From positions 1 through 50,411 of the forward strand of contig PULQ01000053.1 in NCBI GenBank assembly GCA_003552465.1: a DNA stretch of 50,411 nucleotides, in the 5' to 3' direction. Each line of letters opens with the position of its first letter. The first letter of the stretch is position 1. Positions 29,116-39,377 of this stretch are shown here, piece by piece. This stretch comes from Dehalococcoidia bacterium (GTDB taxonomy: Bacteria > Chloroflexota > Dehalococcoidia > GIF9 > AB-539-J10). The translations under genes and the position numbers were made by a program. The notes below the pieces were generated by a model. It had not been told where the DNA came from, made no database searches, and saw only the letters and a program-made list of their open reading frames with translations.

Positions 29116-30231
29116 ATGCTGAAGATTCTACACACGTCGGATATCCACCTGGGGGCAAGGTTTGCGGGTATGGCGGATAGAGGCGCCGCCCAGAGAGAGC
29201 AGCTGAGGACGACCTTCAAGAAGGTCATAGCCACGGCCCTGGAGGAACGTGTCGGGATCGTGCTTATCGCTGGTGACCTCTTCGACTCCAACCAGCAGCC
29301 CCAGAGGAACGTCGACCTGGTTATCGAACAGTTCTTGGTGCTCAACAAAAACAGCATCCCGGTCTGCATAGTTCCTGGCACGCACGATTCTCTCGATTCC
29401 TCGTCGATCTACAGGAAGGTCGACTTCGACAAACGGTGTCCGAACCTTACCGTCTTCGCTGGCGAGGAGATGTCTTTCGTAGAGTATCCTGACCTCGACC
29501 TCACTGTATACGGCAGGCCTAATCTCAGCAACCGTTCCTACGCAAGTCCACTTAAGGGCATCCATCGTACCACCTCCAGTAGGTTTCATGTCGCCATGGC
29601 CCACGGGTCATTCTACATCCCGGAGAAGACGGCGGAGGACGACCACGTCTTCAGGCTGGAGGAGATTCGCGAGAGCGGGATGGATTATCTGGCACTCGGG
29701 CACTGGCATCGTGCATGGAGTTGCTGCGATAGGCCGGCTGCCTGGTACTCCGGTCCTCCGGAGTGGATACCCGACCAGAGGGAGAGAGGGGTCGTGCTCC
29801 TGGTAACGCTCCTCGACTCCGGCGGGGTGAAGGTCGAGCCCAGAGAAACAGGGGTCCGGGACTTCGACGAGGTAGAGATCGACATGAGTGAGATCCAGAG
29901 CAGGGCCATGCTGGAGGCGGAGATCTCGGTTGGAGCTGGCCGGGACCTGGTCAGAAGGATCACTTTGCGAGGGCTGCGGGATGCCGAACTCGTGGTGAAC
30001 ACGGAGGAACTGGAGGCAGAACTGGGCGAGGAGTTCTTCCATCTCAGTGTTGCAGACAGGTCTCATCCCAGGATCGGGCACGTCTCTGAGGATGCCGAGC
30101 GGCTGATAAGAAACAGGTTCATCAGGCTGATGAACGAGCAGATAGAAAACGCGGAAGGCGAAGAGCGGGAGATCGCCGAGAGTGCCCTGCAGTATGGGGT
30201 CGCCCTGCTGGACGGGAGGGAAGTCCTGTAA
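29116..30231 (+). CDS. SbcD/Mre11-like DNA repair nuclease
   Basis: ILHTSDIHLGARFAG, LIAGDLFDSN, IVPGTHDS, VAMAHGSF, LALGHWHR. Confidence 0.88.
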   Translation: MLKILHTSDIHLGARFAGMADRGAAQREQLRTTFKKVIATALEERVGIVLIAGDLFDSNQQPQRNVDLVIEQFLVLNKNSIPVCIVPGTHDSLDSSSIYRKVDFDKRCPNLTVFAGEEMSFVEYPDLDLTVYGRPNLSNRSYASPLKGIHRTTSSRFHVAMAHGSFYIPEKTAEDDHVFRLEEIRESGMDYLALGHWHRAWSCCDRPAAWYSGPPEWIPDQRERGVVLLVTLLDSGGVKVEPRETGVRDFDEVEIDMSEIQSRAMLEAEISVGAGRDLVRRITLRGLRDAELVVNTEELEAELGEEFFHLSVADRSHPRIGHVSEDAERLIRNRFIRLMNEQIENAEGEEREIAESALQYGVALLDGREVL

Positions 30232-32372
30232 TGCGGCTCAGACGAATTCGCCTCACGAACTTCAAGCGGTTCGCCGACTTCGAGGCGCAGTTCAGTCCCG
30301 GCATTAACGTGGTGAAAGGGCCTCGTAACGAGATGGGCAAGTCCACTCTCCTCGAGGGCATCATCGTGGCGTTGTTTCGGGATCCCAAGAGCGCAGCAAG
30401 GGAGGTCAAGGCCTACGCCTCCTGGGGCTCGATGGACCAGTTCCGCACGAGCCTGGAGTTCGAACACGACGGAAACGGATATCTGCTCGATAAAGACTTC
30501 GACAGGGGGACCGTCAAGCTCACCGGCATTGACTCGGGTGAGGAGATCCACACCTTTAAGGAAGTAGCGGAGAGGATGGACGAACTGGTGGGGACGAAGT
30601 CCGACAAACTATTCGTGTGCTCCTGCTGCATTCGCCAGTCGCAGGTGGCCGAAATCTCAGAAGGTGAGAAGGAAATCGGCGAGAGCCTGGAGGAGGTGGT
30701 AACCGGGGGCCGGGAGAGTACACTGGCATCAAAGGTCATACAGAAGCTGGAGAGTAAGATATCCGACATGAGGAAAGGGCTGGACAAACCGGCCAGGAAC
30801 CCGGGGACCATCGCCACCCTGAGGAACAGGTTGCAGGATGCGTCGCTGAGGTACGAACAGGTCAGGGAAGAGGTCTCCAGGGTCGAGGCTCAGAAGCTTG
30901 AGCTTGTGGAAGTGACCGGGCAACTGGGTCAGGTCAAGGACGAACATGAGAAGTGCCGGGCCCTGCTGGAGAAGAACCTTAAGCGGCAGGAGATCGAGGC
31001 CGAGATCGAGAGATTGAGCAAGGAATACGAGAGAGTCCAGGGGGTTCTGGACCGGATAAGGAAGCATGAAGATGACCTGAAGAAGGCCGAGGAGGCGCTG
31101 GCGGCTACGGGCTTTGAGGATAAGCAGCAGGTTGTGGAACTGAGGAGAAAGCTGGACGACGCCCGGAGGCAGCGAGAAGACATCGGAAGAGACATGGCTG
31201 AACGAGAAGCAGAGCTGGCCGCGGCGAGAGAGAGACAGAGCAGAAGCGGGCTGATCGGATTCGTCGGTTCCGGAAAGGGCATAGCTGCTGCCGCGGCCAT
31301 CCTCGCAGGCGGGATGGTCGGAGGCCTGTTGGGGCCTGTCTACCTGATAGGCCTTACTGTAGTGGGTGCTGTTCTTCTCGTCGTAAGCCTGCGGGCTAGG
31401 ATCTCGCTTATCCGCGATAGGGCCGGCATCTCAGGTATCGAAGAGCGTGTCCGGAGCATGAAGGAATCGCTGGGGAAACTCGGCAGAGAAGAGCAGGAAC
31501 TGCTTGCGAAGTCCGGATGCAGCACAGGTGCCGAGTTCGACGAGAAAGAGAAGAGCTTCCGTCACTGGCTCGAGAAGAAGGGGGAGGCCAGATATCGCCT
31601 GGATGAGGCACTGGTAGGCAGGACCGCAGAGGACATCGAGAAGAGGAGGCTGGGACTGGCCAGGGACCTGGCTGTAGAGGAGCAGAAGCTGACCGACGAC
31701 ATGAAGCAGACAAGGGTGAGTCCCGAGCAGTTCATGGAACTGGAGGAGAGGGTGAGGAGCCTGGAGGCGAGCAGAGCCGAGCTTGAGGACCGGAGAAGAA
31801 AGGTGATGGCAACCATCGATGCGGCCAACCACGATGCCGAGGAGCAGACCAGGCTTGAGGAAGAGATAGAGGGCCTCAGGGAAGCCCTAGGAAGGCAAGA
31901 GAAGAAGGCAATGATCTATGAACTGGCCGGTGACATCATATCCAGGGCGAGGCTGGATGTGCTTTCGTCGGCCGATGAGGCGCTGCAGGGGGAAATCCAG
32001 AGGTGTTTCTCGCTCTTCACCAACGGCAAGTACCAGCGCGTAAGCGTCAACAAGGAAGACCTGGAGTTCTGGGTATACTCAGATGAGAAGGGGGACTGGG
32101 CCACCCCCAGCGAACTGAGTGGAGGGGTGATCGACGAGTTCTCCCTGGCCTTTCGGCTGGCCCTGGCACGGCTGATATTCAGCGATAAGAAACCGCCCTT
32201 GATACTGGATGACCCGTTCGTGAACTTCGACCCGGAGCGGCTGACCAGCACGCTGGACTTCTTCAGGACGCTGGCGGAGGAATACCAGATAGTCATATTC
32301 ACATTGAGCGATGACTACGATGCGGTGGCAGATAACATCGTTCTGCTCAACAGAGAGGAAAGGCTACTGTAG
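30231..32372 (+). CDS. SbcC/Rad50-like ATPase with central hydrophobic hairpin
   Basis: GPRNEMGKSTLLEGI P-loop, long coiled coil, ELSGGVIDEFSLAFRLALARLI signature, PLILDDPFVNFD Walker B; start overlaps the SbcD-like stop (gTAATG). Confidence 0.87.
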   Translation: MRLRRIRLTNFKRFADFEAQFSPGINVVKGPRNEMGKSTLLEGIIVALFRDPKSAAREVKAYASWGSMDQFRTSLEFEHDGNGYLLDKDFDRGTVKLTGIDSGEEIHTFKEVAERMDELVGTKSDKLFVCSCCIRQSQVAEISEGEKEIGESLEEVVTGGRESTLASKVIQKLESKISDMRKGLDKPARNPGTIATLRNRLQDASLRYEQVREEVSRVEAQKLELVEVTGQLGQVKDEHEKCRALLEKNLKRQEIEAEIERLSKEYERVQGVLDRIRKHEDDLKKAEEALAATGFEDKQQVVELRRKLDDARRQREDIGRDMAEREAELAAARERQSRSGLIGFVGSGKGIAAAAAILAGGMVGGLLGPVYLIGLTVVGAVLLVVSLRARISLIRDRAGISGIEERVRSMKESLGKLGREEQELLAKSGCSTGAEFDEKEKSFRHWLEKKGEARYRLDEALVGRTAEDIEKRRLGLARDLAVEEQKLTDDMKQTRVSPEQFMELEERVRSLEASRAELEDRRRKVMATIDAANHDAEEQTRLEEEIEGLREALGRQEKKAMIYELAGDIISRARLDVLSSADEALQGEIQRCFSLFTNGKYQRVSVNKEDLEFWVYSDEKGDWATPSELSGGVIDEFSLAFRLALARLIFSDKKPPLILDDPFVNFDPERLTSTLDFFRTLAEEYQIVIFTLSDDYDAVADNIVLLNREERLL

Positions 32373-32517
32373 CGAAAGGTATGTTCGCGGCGGATCGGTG
32401 GTGATCGACGGCATGCAGTGCGGTGTGAACCGAGCGGTCCCGACAGACAATAGTATAAGGAATGTGGTGTCAGACGGGGGGATACGGCTGTACTGAGTCC
32501 ATGACGGAGAGTTTATT

Positions 32518-33273
32518 GTGACGGATATGTCAGGGAGCGGCGATCTTGTGACAGGGGATGCCCGGGTTGATGGGTGGCTGACTGAACTTGTGGGGCGTCT
32601 GCGCTCGGCGTTTGGGGAACGGCTGGCGTTCGTGGGTCTCCACGGAAGCTGGGCGAGAGCAGAGCCAAGGGAGGAAAGCGACATCGATGTTGGTGTAGTT
32701 ATCGACCGAGTGGACACAGAGGACCTGACTACCTTTCGAGCTATCATCGCCGATATGCCCGATGCCAGGCGCGTGGCGAGCGGCATCTTCGTCTCGGTAC
32801 CGGAGTTACAGGCACTGCGTGGTTTCGAGCCGATACAGTTCTTCTATGGATGCAATGTGTTACATGGAACGCTCGAAGGAATCATCGAAAGGCCCGGACG
32901 CGTCGATATCAGGGAGCACATCCAGGTGACTGCGTCTGCCAATATGTTCCATGCCCGTCACTACCTGCTCTATCCGCACGATTGGAGCAAGGCCGTTCAC
33001 AAGCTCTATTACCCCTTCAAGCAGTGCTTCTATGCTCTGCAGTCGTGGATACTGCTGTGCGAGGGAAGGTTTGTCCCTACGAAGGATGGGATTATCGAGC
33101 AACTCACGGATGCGGATGACAGGGAAGTGGTACGAGTTGCCAGGGATTGGCATGAGTTGCAGCAGGACCGGGAACAACAGCCCCTGTGCTATATCGAGCT
33201 CCTCGAACGCTGGAGCAGGAACATGCTGCTAAAGCTCCGGGCTGATCCGGTTGACCCCACTCGATCGTCTTAG
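32518..33273 (+). CDS. Nucleotidyltransferase-domain protein with C-terminal helical domain
   Basis: LHGSWARAEPREESDIDVGVVI (GS-X10+-DXD polymerase-beta superfamily motif). Confidence 0.75.
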   Translation: MTDMSGSGDLVTGDARVDGWLTELVGRLRSAFGERLAFVGLHGSWARAEPREESDIDVGVVIDRVDTEDLTTFRAIIADMPDARRVASGIFVSVPELQALRGFEPIQFFYGCNVLHGTLEGIIERPGRVDIREHIQVTASANMFHARHYLLYPHDWSKAVHKLYYPFKQCFYALQSWILLCEGRFVPTKDGIIEQLTDADDREVVRVARDWHELQQDREQQPLCYIELLERWSRNMLLKLRADPVDPTRSS

Positions 33274-33286
33274 GCTGTGCCTGCCG

Positions 33287-34036
33287 CTAGCACCCGGCCT
33301 TGAGCCATTCGAGGATGGTTGCCATCGCTGAATCGTCGATGCGCAGCTTATGTCCCGCACCTGGGATGACTCGCAGCTCTTTCGGTTCTCCTGCTTTTTC
33401 GTAGAGCCTGTGTGCGTGCTCCAGCGGTATCAGTTCGTCGGCGTCGCCGTGCACGATGAGTAGCTGCCGTGGGGAGATCCTGTCGATCCAGTCGATAGGA
33501 GTGACGACCTCGAACCCTCGCTCCCATTCCTCTATCGAGGGTGGGAAGTGGGTATCCCGGATCACCCCGATGCTGCGAAACCGCTGTATCAAGGCTGAGG
33601 GCGTTTCCTTCTCGCGAAAAGCGACGAAGTCGGCGGGACAGGCGCAAAGTGCCACCGATGAGACCCTGGGGTCATGGGCCGCTGTGTAGACTGAGACCGC
33701 TGCTCCTCCGCTGAAGCCGAGCAGGTACAGGCGGGGCATGTCCACCGTGTCCAGGCTGCACAGATAGCCAAGGGCGGCCCGCAGGTCACGGGTCCAACCG
33801 AGCATATCCAGGTTGCCTTCGCTTTTGCCCGCTCCCCGGAAGCTGAATATCAGGGTGACGAAGCCGGCAGCACAGAACAGTTCGGCGAGTAGCGTGTAGC
33901 CCCTGTCGGTGGGGTCGGGAGGGCCGGCAGGAATACCGTGGCAGATGCAGAGTGCCGGGTGTTGTCCCTCTTCCGGTGGAACGTGAAGCTCGCCTGCGAG
34001 TTCGTGTCCGTCGCTGTGCAGGAGGATTTCTCTCAC
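33287..34036 (-). CDS. Alpha/beta hydrolase
   Basis: LGFSGGAAVSVY nucleophile elbow, VHGDADELIPLEHA, GAGHKL. Confidence 0.87.
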   Translation of the reverse strand: MREILLHSDGHELAGELHVPPEEGQHPALCICHGIPAGPPDPTDRGYTLLAELFCAAGFVTLIFSFRGAGKSEGNLDMLGWTRDLRAALGYLCSLDTVDMPRLYLLGFSGGAAVSVYTAAHDPRVSSVALCACPADFVAFREKETPSALIQRFRSIGVIRDTHFPPSIEEWERGFEVVTPIDWIDRISPRQLLIVHGDADELIPLEHAHRLYEKAGEPKELRVIPGAGHKLRIDDSAMATILEWLKAGC

Positions 34037-34052
34037 GGCTCCCCCAGAGCGA

Positions 34053-34685
34053 TCAGAAATAGGGCACTCGTCTCTGCTTTCTGAAGATGAGACCGGCTGC
34101 CAGCCCCACGAGCAACCCTCCGAGGTGGGCCTGCCAGCCGATCCTCGTTGCTACGCCGATGGGCAAAACGATGAGTATGAAGAAGAAGATGAGGATTGCA
34201 ACCCAGAGTGGCATTGGTACGGGGATGGGAAATATCAAGACCGGCGCCTTGGGAACCGTTATGGCGAGTAGTCCGCCGAGAGCGAAGATAGCCCCCGAAG
34301 CCCCGTAGCCGAGTAGAGTAGAGCCTGTCAGATGAGCGTATAGAATCAGGAACAGGCTTCCCACGATTCCGCCGATGAAGTACACCGCCAGGAATCTGTT
34401 CTCTCCTAACACCCTGATCACAAAACTGCCCAGGAAGTACAGGCTGATCATGTTGAACAATATGTGGGTCCAGAGGATGGGATCATGTATGAACATGCTG
34501 CTTAGAATTGTCCACGGGCGCTGTGATACCTGTGCAGTGTCGAGGCCAAACGTAGTAGTCATGGTCTCTGGCCTGAACAGGGTGATCACGAAGAGCGCTA
34601 CATTCAGGGCTATCAAGAATAGGAGGGGGTGCAGGTTGACGGGGCCGTAGGCTCGCATTCGCCAATTATAGATCAAACGATCCAT
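34053..34685 (-). CDS. Rhomboid-family intramembrane serine protease
   Basis: HILFNMISLYFLGSFV, GYGASGAIFAL (GxSG), AHLGGLLVGLAAG (catalytic His). Confidence 0.92.
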   Translation of the reverse strand: MDRLIYNWRMRAYGPVNLHPLLFLIALNVALFVITLFRPETMTTTFGLDTAQVSQRPWTILSSMFIHDPILWTHILFNMISLYFLGSFVIRVLGENRFLAVYFIGGIVGSLFLILYAHLTGSTLLGYGASGAIFALGGLLAITVPKAPVLIFPIPVPMPLWVAILIFFFILIVLPIGVATRIGWQAHLGGLLVGLAAGLIFRKQRRVPYF

Positions 34686-34811
34686 ACGTTCAACAGCGTT
34701 GCCTCAGCCAGTTGGTCGGCTATGGTTGGACGTCCGGGTGTTGACAGATGCTTCGGGGGAACTTAGTATATGGCAGGAGGTTGAATCCTGACAGGGTTTT
34801 TGGGTGAAATC

Positions 34812-34831
34812 TTAACAGGATTTTAACATTT
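34812..34831 (+). promoter_or_regulatory. Shared upstream element (TTAACAGGATTTTAACATTT)
   Basis: ~190 bp upstream of the TAXI SBP gene start at 35018, same orientation relative to its gene as the other two. Confidence 0.6.
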
Positions 34832-35017
34832 CAGTGGCATCATTGTAATCGGGGTCTTGTGGCCGCGTGCCGGAGAGTGACGATAGCCCTGCTGGTGGAG
34901 GAGATTCGGCGCGATCCGGATGAGCCGGACCGCGGGGCGGGACGAGGCTTGGGGCAGGACGACCCCGGTGATTGTCGGCCGGCACATCGAGTAACTGAAG
35001 AGAAGGCAGAATTAGTG

Positions 35018-36103
35018 GTGAAGAGCAAATGGCTACGGGCGGTAATCGCGACTGCGGTTGTGCTCACATTGGCGCTGTCGATGTCAGGCTGTGGGCCGAT
35101 TGACGAGTTTTACAGCTACGAGTTCGGTTCGACCAGCGCCGCCTCCACGCATTACGTGGCCGCGGCGGTTCTGGCCAGCATAATCAACACCGGGAATCCG
35201 GACATGAAGATCACCGTAGTAGAGAGTGGCGCCACTCATGACAACCTCATAAAGACGCAGGCCGGAAAACTCGACGGGGGTTTTGCAACCAGCTGGGACG
35301 GCATGGCCATGGCATACAACGGCACCACGATGAGCGAGTATATTGCCTATGGCGAATGGCCAGAGTTGAGGATGATGTCCGGCTATGTTCACAACTACGT
35401 GCTTGTTGTGGTTCTGGACCACGATGATCAGGAGGAAGGTGAGGAGGGGGAGATTATAGAGACGCTGTATGATCTTCACGGCAAGAGGTTTTCGGCGGGA
35501 GTAGCAGGCTCGGTGACCGAGTTCAACATCCGCCGCCAGTTTGACTCCCTGGGGATCGAACCGGAGTGGGTCAGCGCCAGCTATCCGGACGTCATTGAGA
35601 TGGCCAGGAACCGTGAGATCGTGGGATTTGCCAGGGCCTCAACTAGTATCAGGCTTGATGCCTCGATGCGTGACCTGCACAGCGAGATAGGCATCACGGT
35701 GTTGGGTTGGCCGGAGGAAGATCTGGAACCGGCTCTGGTGGCCACTCCGGGAACGTCGGCGCACTGGGTTCCCGAGGATGCGGTTGAAGGCCTGTCGGTG
35801 CCCGGATTCTACACTATGGGACATACAACCGGTATCTTCGTTACTACAGCTATCCCGCAGGACGTGATGTATCGCATGGCGAAGACATACGTCGACAAGT
35901 GGGATCAGTTTGCCAGAGCCTGGTCCGCGGCTGGAGACTGGACGCCGCTGGAGACCGACCTCGCGCTTCTCAACGATATGGTGGGCAGAGTCGATATGCC
36001 GCCGTTGCACGCAGGCGTCGTTCAACTGATGAAGGAGAGGGGATATGAAGTGGAACCGGCGTTGATCGGGCCTGAGTACGACGAAGACGCTGTCGACCGC
36101 TAG
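35018..36103 (+). CDS. TAXI-family TRAP transporter solute-binding lipoprotein
   Basis: GTG start with signal peptide/lipobox LSMSGCG; FGSTSAASTHYVAAAVLASIINTGNPDMKITVVESGATHDNL. Confidence 0.8.
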   Translation: MKSKWLRAVIATAVVLTLALSMSGCGPIDEFYSYEFGSTSAASTHYVAAAVLASIINTGNPDMKITVVESGATHDNLIKTQAGKLDGGFATSWDGMAMAYNGTTMSEYIAYGEWPELRMMSGYVHNYVLVVVLDHDDQEEGEEGEIIETLYDLHGKRFSAGVAGSVTEFNIRRQFDSLGIEPEWVSASYPDVIEMARNREIVGFARASTSIRLDASMRDLHSEIGITVLGWPEEDLEPALVATPGTSAHWVPEDAVEGLSVPGFYTMGHTTGIFVTTAIPQDVMYRMAKTYVDKWDQFARAWSAAGDWTPLETDLALLNDMVGRVDMPPLHAGVVQLMKERGYEVEPALIGPEYDEDAVDR

Positions 36104-36208
36104 GTCTACGGGCAGACTTGCCCGGTTGGCCCGGTCACCCGGTGAAGAACACAGGGGAATGCAGATCGGGTCTGCCTGTCAGCCGGCTCCATGCCTTCTC
36201 AACCTGCG

Positions 36209-37243
36209 TTACCTCAGAGTATGCAGCCTTTTGATCTCCTCGATGTGCTCGTCAAACCCCTCGGGCTTCCTGGCAGTTGATGGGTCTCCCAGCGGGTCCT
36301 CTATCTCGGTGTCGCCCATGAGCACATCAAACATGGACTTTGCGGAGAAAGCGCCTACCCTCAGGCTGTAGCCGCCCTCGAGGGTGAAGACAAGACGCCC
36401 CAGGCATAGCTCATCGGCCAGTTCCTTCAGTATCATGGTCAACCGGGCAAAACCCCGAACGGTCGCCCTCATCATAGCCAGGTGGTCCGCCCAGTGAGCG
36501 TCGAATCCCGCGGAAACCAGTATGAGTTCGGGGCTGAATCTACGTGCTACCGGAATCAGAACCTCGTTGAAAGCCCTCAGTAGCTCCTCATCGCCCCAGC
36601 CGGCGGCCATGGGGATGTTGACCGTAGTTCCCTCACCATCTCCGGTTCCCCTTTCCTCCATCCGCCCTGTGCCCGGGTAGAAGGGATACTCGTGGGTTGA
36701 GAAGTAGAGGACCTTCGGGTCGGCGTAGAAGGCATACTGGGTGCCGTTGCCATGATGCACATCGAAGTCGACGATGAGAACGCGGCTGAGGCCGCAGTTC
36801 TCCAGGGCGAATCTGGCAGCTATAGCCACGCTGTTGAATAGACAGAAGCCCATCCCTCGATCAGCGACAGCGTGGTGTCCCGGCGGCCTGACCAGGGCAA
36901 AGGCGCTATCGACGTTGCCTCTCATCACCGCATCCACGCCGACCATCAGCCCGCCGGCGGCGTATGCGGCAGCATCATAAGATCTGTGACTCACTACAGT
37001 CTCCGGATCGAGCCATCCGCCGCCACTCTCGGCCTTGCTCTTGACGTAGGCTATGTACTCCGGCGTATGAATCAACTCGAGTTCCTCTTGAGATGCCGGG
37101 CGTGGCGCCAGCATTTGCAGCCTCTGTGTGGTGCCGGTTGACTCCAGGTGGGATATTATGGCCGTCAGCCTCTTCGGATTCTCCAGGTGTTCACCGGTAT
37201 CGTGCTCCAGGTAGATCTGATCGTAGATGAGGCCTGCTTTCAT
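36209..37243 (-). CDS. Histone deacetylase family / AcuC-like deacetylase
   Basis: RPPGHHAVADRGMGFCLFNSVAIAAR, VLIVDFDVHHGNGTQ, LVSAGFDAHWAD. Confidence 0.92.
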   Translation of the reverse strand: MKAGLIYDQIYLEHDTGEHLENPKRLTAIISHLESTGTTQRLQMLAPRPASQEELELIHTPEYIAYVKSKAESGGGWLDPETVVSHRSYDAAAYAAGGLMVGVDAVMRGNVDSAFALVRPPGHHAVADRGMGFCLFNSVAIAARFALENCGLSRVLIVDFDVHHGNGTQYAFYADPKVLYFSTHEYPFYPGTGRMEERGTGDGEGTTVNIPMAAGWGDEELLRAFNEVLIPVARRFSPELILVSAGFDAHWADHLAMMRATVRGFARLTMILKELADELCLGRLVFTLEGGYSLRVGAFSAKSMFDVLMGDTEIEDPLGDPSTARKPEGFDEHIEEIKRLHTLR

Positions 37244-37365
37244 AGCCTGCCCATGATAGCAGAGCCCCTCGTGCCGGGACAACTGCCGTCGTTCGGGTTG
37301 CGCACCGAGGGCAGCATTCATGGCGACTAAGGTGTATACTCTACGGTGACGATGGGGTTCCGAAC

Positions 37366-38157
37366 ATGACCGGTGAAGAGATAGTAGCTCTGCTCGACGA
37401 AGCGGAAAAGAGATTCGCTACCGAATCCAGGCTGGTAGAACTGGACTCAGGCGGAGCGGTTTTCGTCGGCGACACTCATGGCGATGTCGAGGCCACTGAG
37501 AAGATCTTGAACAGGTACCTCAGGTCCGGTAACAAAGTGGTGTTCCTCGGAGACTATGTTGATCGCGGATCGGCATCGCTGGAGAACATCAACCTGTTGC
37601 TTGAACAGAAGATCAAGCACCCCGATCATCTCTTCCTGCTCATGGGAAACCATGAGGGTTACACGGTCAAGTCTTTCCAGCCTGCGGGTTTCTGGGAAGG
37701 ACTGGATGACGGACTGCGTCGGCGATATGGAGAAGTCCTCCTGACCCTGCCGCTGGCCGTCTCAACGCAGAATGGTATCCTGGCTGTACACGGAGGGCTC
37801 CCGGACGTGCCGGATCTCGAGGGCATGTCACGGATAGAGCCGGGTAGCACCGAGTGGAACCAGTTGACCTGGGGAGACTGGCAGGAAAGTGAAGGAGCGC
37901 ATCTGGGGGCAGATCCCTATACCGGTAGACCCCAGTTCGGGCGTGGCTGGTTCGACGGGATGATGTCCCGCCTGGGCAAGAACCTGCTTATCAGGTCCCA
38001 CCAGCCTGACGCTCCGCGGGTGATGTACGACAGGAGATGCCTCACCATCTTCACCTCATCCTCCTCCAGCTACTACACAGGTGAGCGCACCATAGCGGTA
38101 GTCGACCTCTCCAGAGAGGTCAGGAACGCCGACGACGTGCGGATCGAGACCGTCTAG
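37366..38157 (+). CDS. PPP-type Ser/Thr protein phosphatase-like metallophosphoesterase
   Basis: [54 protein letters not shown]. Confidence 0.88.
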   Translation: MTGEEIVALLDEAEKRFATESRLVELDSGGAVFVGDTHGDVEATEKILNRYLRSGNKVVFLGDYVDRGSASLENINLLLEQKIKHPDHLFLLMGNHEGYTVKSFQPAGFWEGLDDGLRRRYGEVLLTLPLAVSTQNGILAVHGGLPDVPDLEGMSRIEPGSTEWNQLTWGDWQESEGAHLGADPYTGRPQFGRGWFDGMMSRLGKNLLIRSHQPDAPRVMYDRRCLTIFTSSSSSYYTGERTIAVVDLSREVRNADDVRIETV

Positions 38158-39365
38158 AGCCCGGCTTCTCTTCTCAGTGTATCGGCCCTGTCGGTTCTCT
38201 CCCAGGGCAGGTCGAGGTCTGCTCTGCCGAAGTGGCCATAGGTAGCAGTCTGTAAGTATATTGGCCTGCGCAGGTCCAGCGTCCTCATAATGGACTCGGG
38301 GCGAAAGTCAAAATGCCTGCCTATTAGATCCGATATGACGTCATCGGAGACCTTCCCGGTGCTGAACGTTTCGACCGACAGTGAAAGGGGGTGGGCCTTT
38401 CCGATGGTATAGGCGACCTGAAGCTCGAGGTATTCAGCAAGCCCTGCAGCCACTATGTTCTTGGCAACATACCTTGCCATATAGGCTGCCGAGCGGTCGC
38501 CCTTGGTCGGATCCTTGCCCGAGAAGGCCCCGCCTCCGTGCCCGCATGCGCTGCCGTAGGTATCGGCGATTATCTTCCGTCCGGTAAAACCGGTGTCGCT
38601 CACCGGTCCGCCGATGACGAACTGTCCGGCGCTGTTGACATAGTATTCGGTATCGCCATCCAGCAGATCGCCGGGAATGGTCCTCTTGATCACCTGGTCC
38701 ACGAGGTCGCGCTCAATGGTGCTGTGTTCTATCCCGGGGTCGTGCTGCGCACCCAGGACGATGCAGACAATCCTCTTGGGTTTGCCGTGGCTGTCCTCCA
38801 CCGTTACCTGTGTCTTGCCGTCGGGCCTCAGATATGGCACAACGCCGTCCTTCCTCACCAGGGCAAGGCGCTGACACAGCTTGTGTGCCAGCGTGATCGG
38901 TAGCGGCATGAGTTCCGGGGTCTCATTGCAGGCAAAGCCGACCATCATGCCCTGGTCGCCGGCACCGGTCTTGTCCAGAACGGCATCCGTCGCCTCGCCT
39001 GTTCTTGCCTCCAGGGACTGAACGACCCCGGCCGCGATGTCGCTCGACTGTTCCTTGACCGAGACAAGCACGCCGCACGTTCGATAGTCGAAGCCGTACT
39101 CGGGTCTCGTGTAACCCGCCTCTTTGACCACCCGGCGCACGATCTCCGGGATCTCTACGTAGCAGTCGCAGGTGACCTCACCCAGCACTATCACCATGCC
39201 CATTGCCACAGAGACCTCGCAGGCCACCCTGGCGAACGGGTCCTTGGCCAGCATGGCGTCGAGGATGGCATCCGAAATCCGGTCGCATAGCTTGTCGGGA
39301 TGTCCCTCGGTTACACATTCGGCAGTGGCCAGATAAGAGGCCGACTGGTTGAAACTATTGGTCAT
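38154..39365 (-). CDS. metK: S-adenosylmethionine synthetase
   Basis: [79 protein letters not shown]. Confidence 0.97.
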   Translation of the reverse strand: MTNSFNQSASYLATAECVTEGHPDKLCDRISDAILDAMLAKDPFARVACEVSVAMGMVIVLGEVTCDCYVEIPEIVRRVVKEAGYTRPEYGFDYRTCGVLVSVKEQSSDIAAGVVQSLEARTGEATDAVLDKTGAGDQGMMVGFACNETPELMPLPITLAHKLCQRLALVRKDGVVPYLRPDGKTQVTVEDSHGKPKRIVCIVLGAQHDPGIEHSTIERDLVDQVIKRTIPGDLLDGDTEYYVNSAGQFVIGGPVSDTGFTGRKIIADTYGSACGHGGGAFSGKDPTKGDRSAAYMARYVAKNIVAAGLAEYLELQVAYTIGKAHPLSLSVETFSTGKVSDDVISDLIGRHFDFRPESIMRTLDLRRPIYLQTATYGHFGRADLDLPWERTDRADTLRREAGL

Positions 39366-39377
39366 CTCTGCTCCTTT

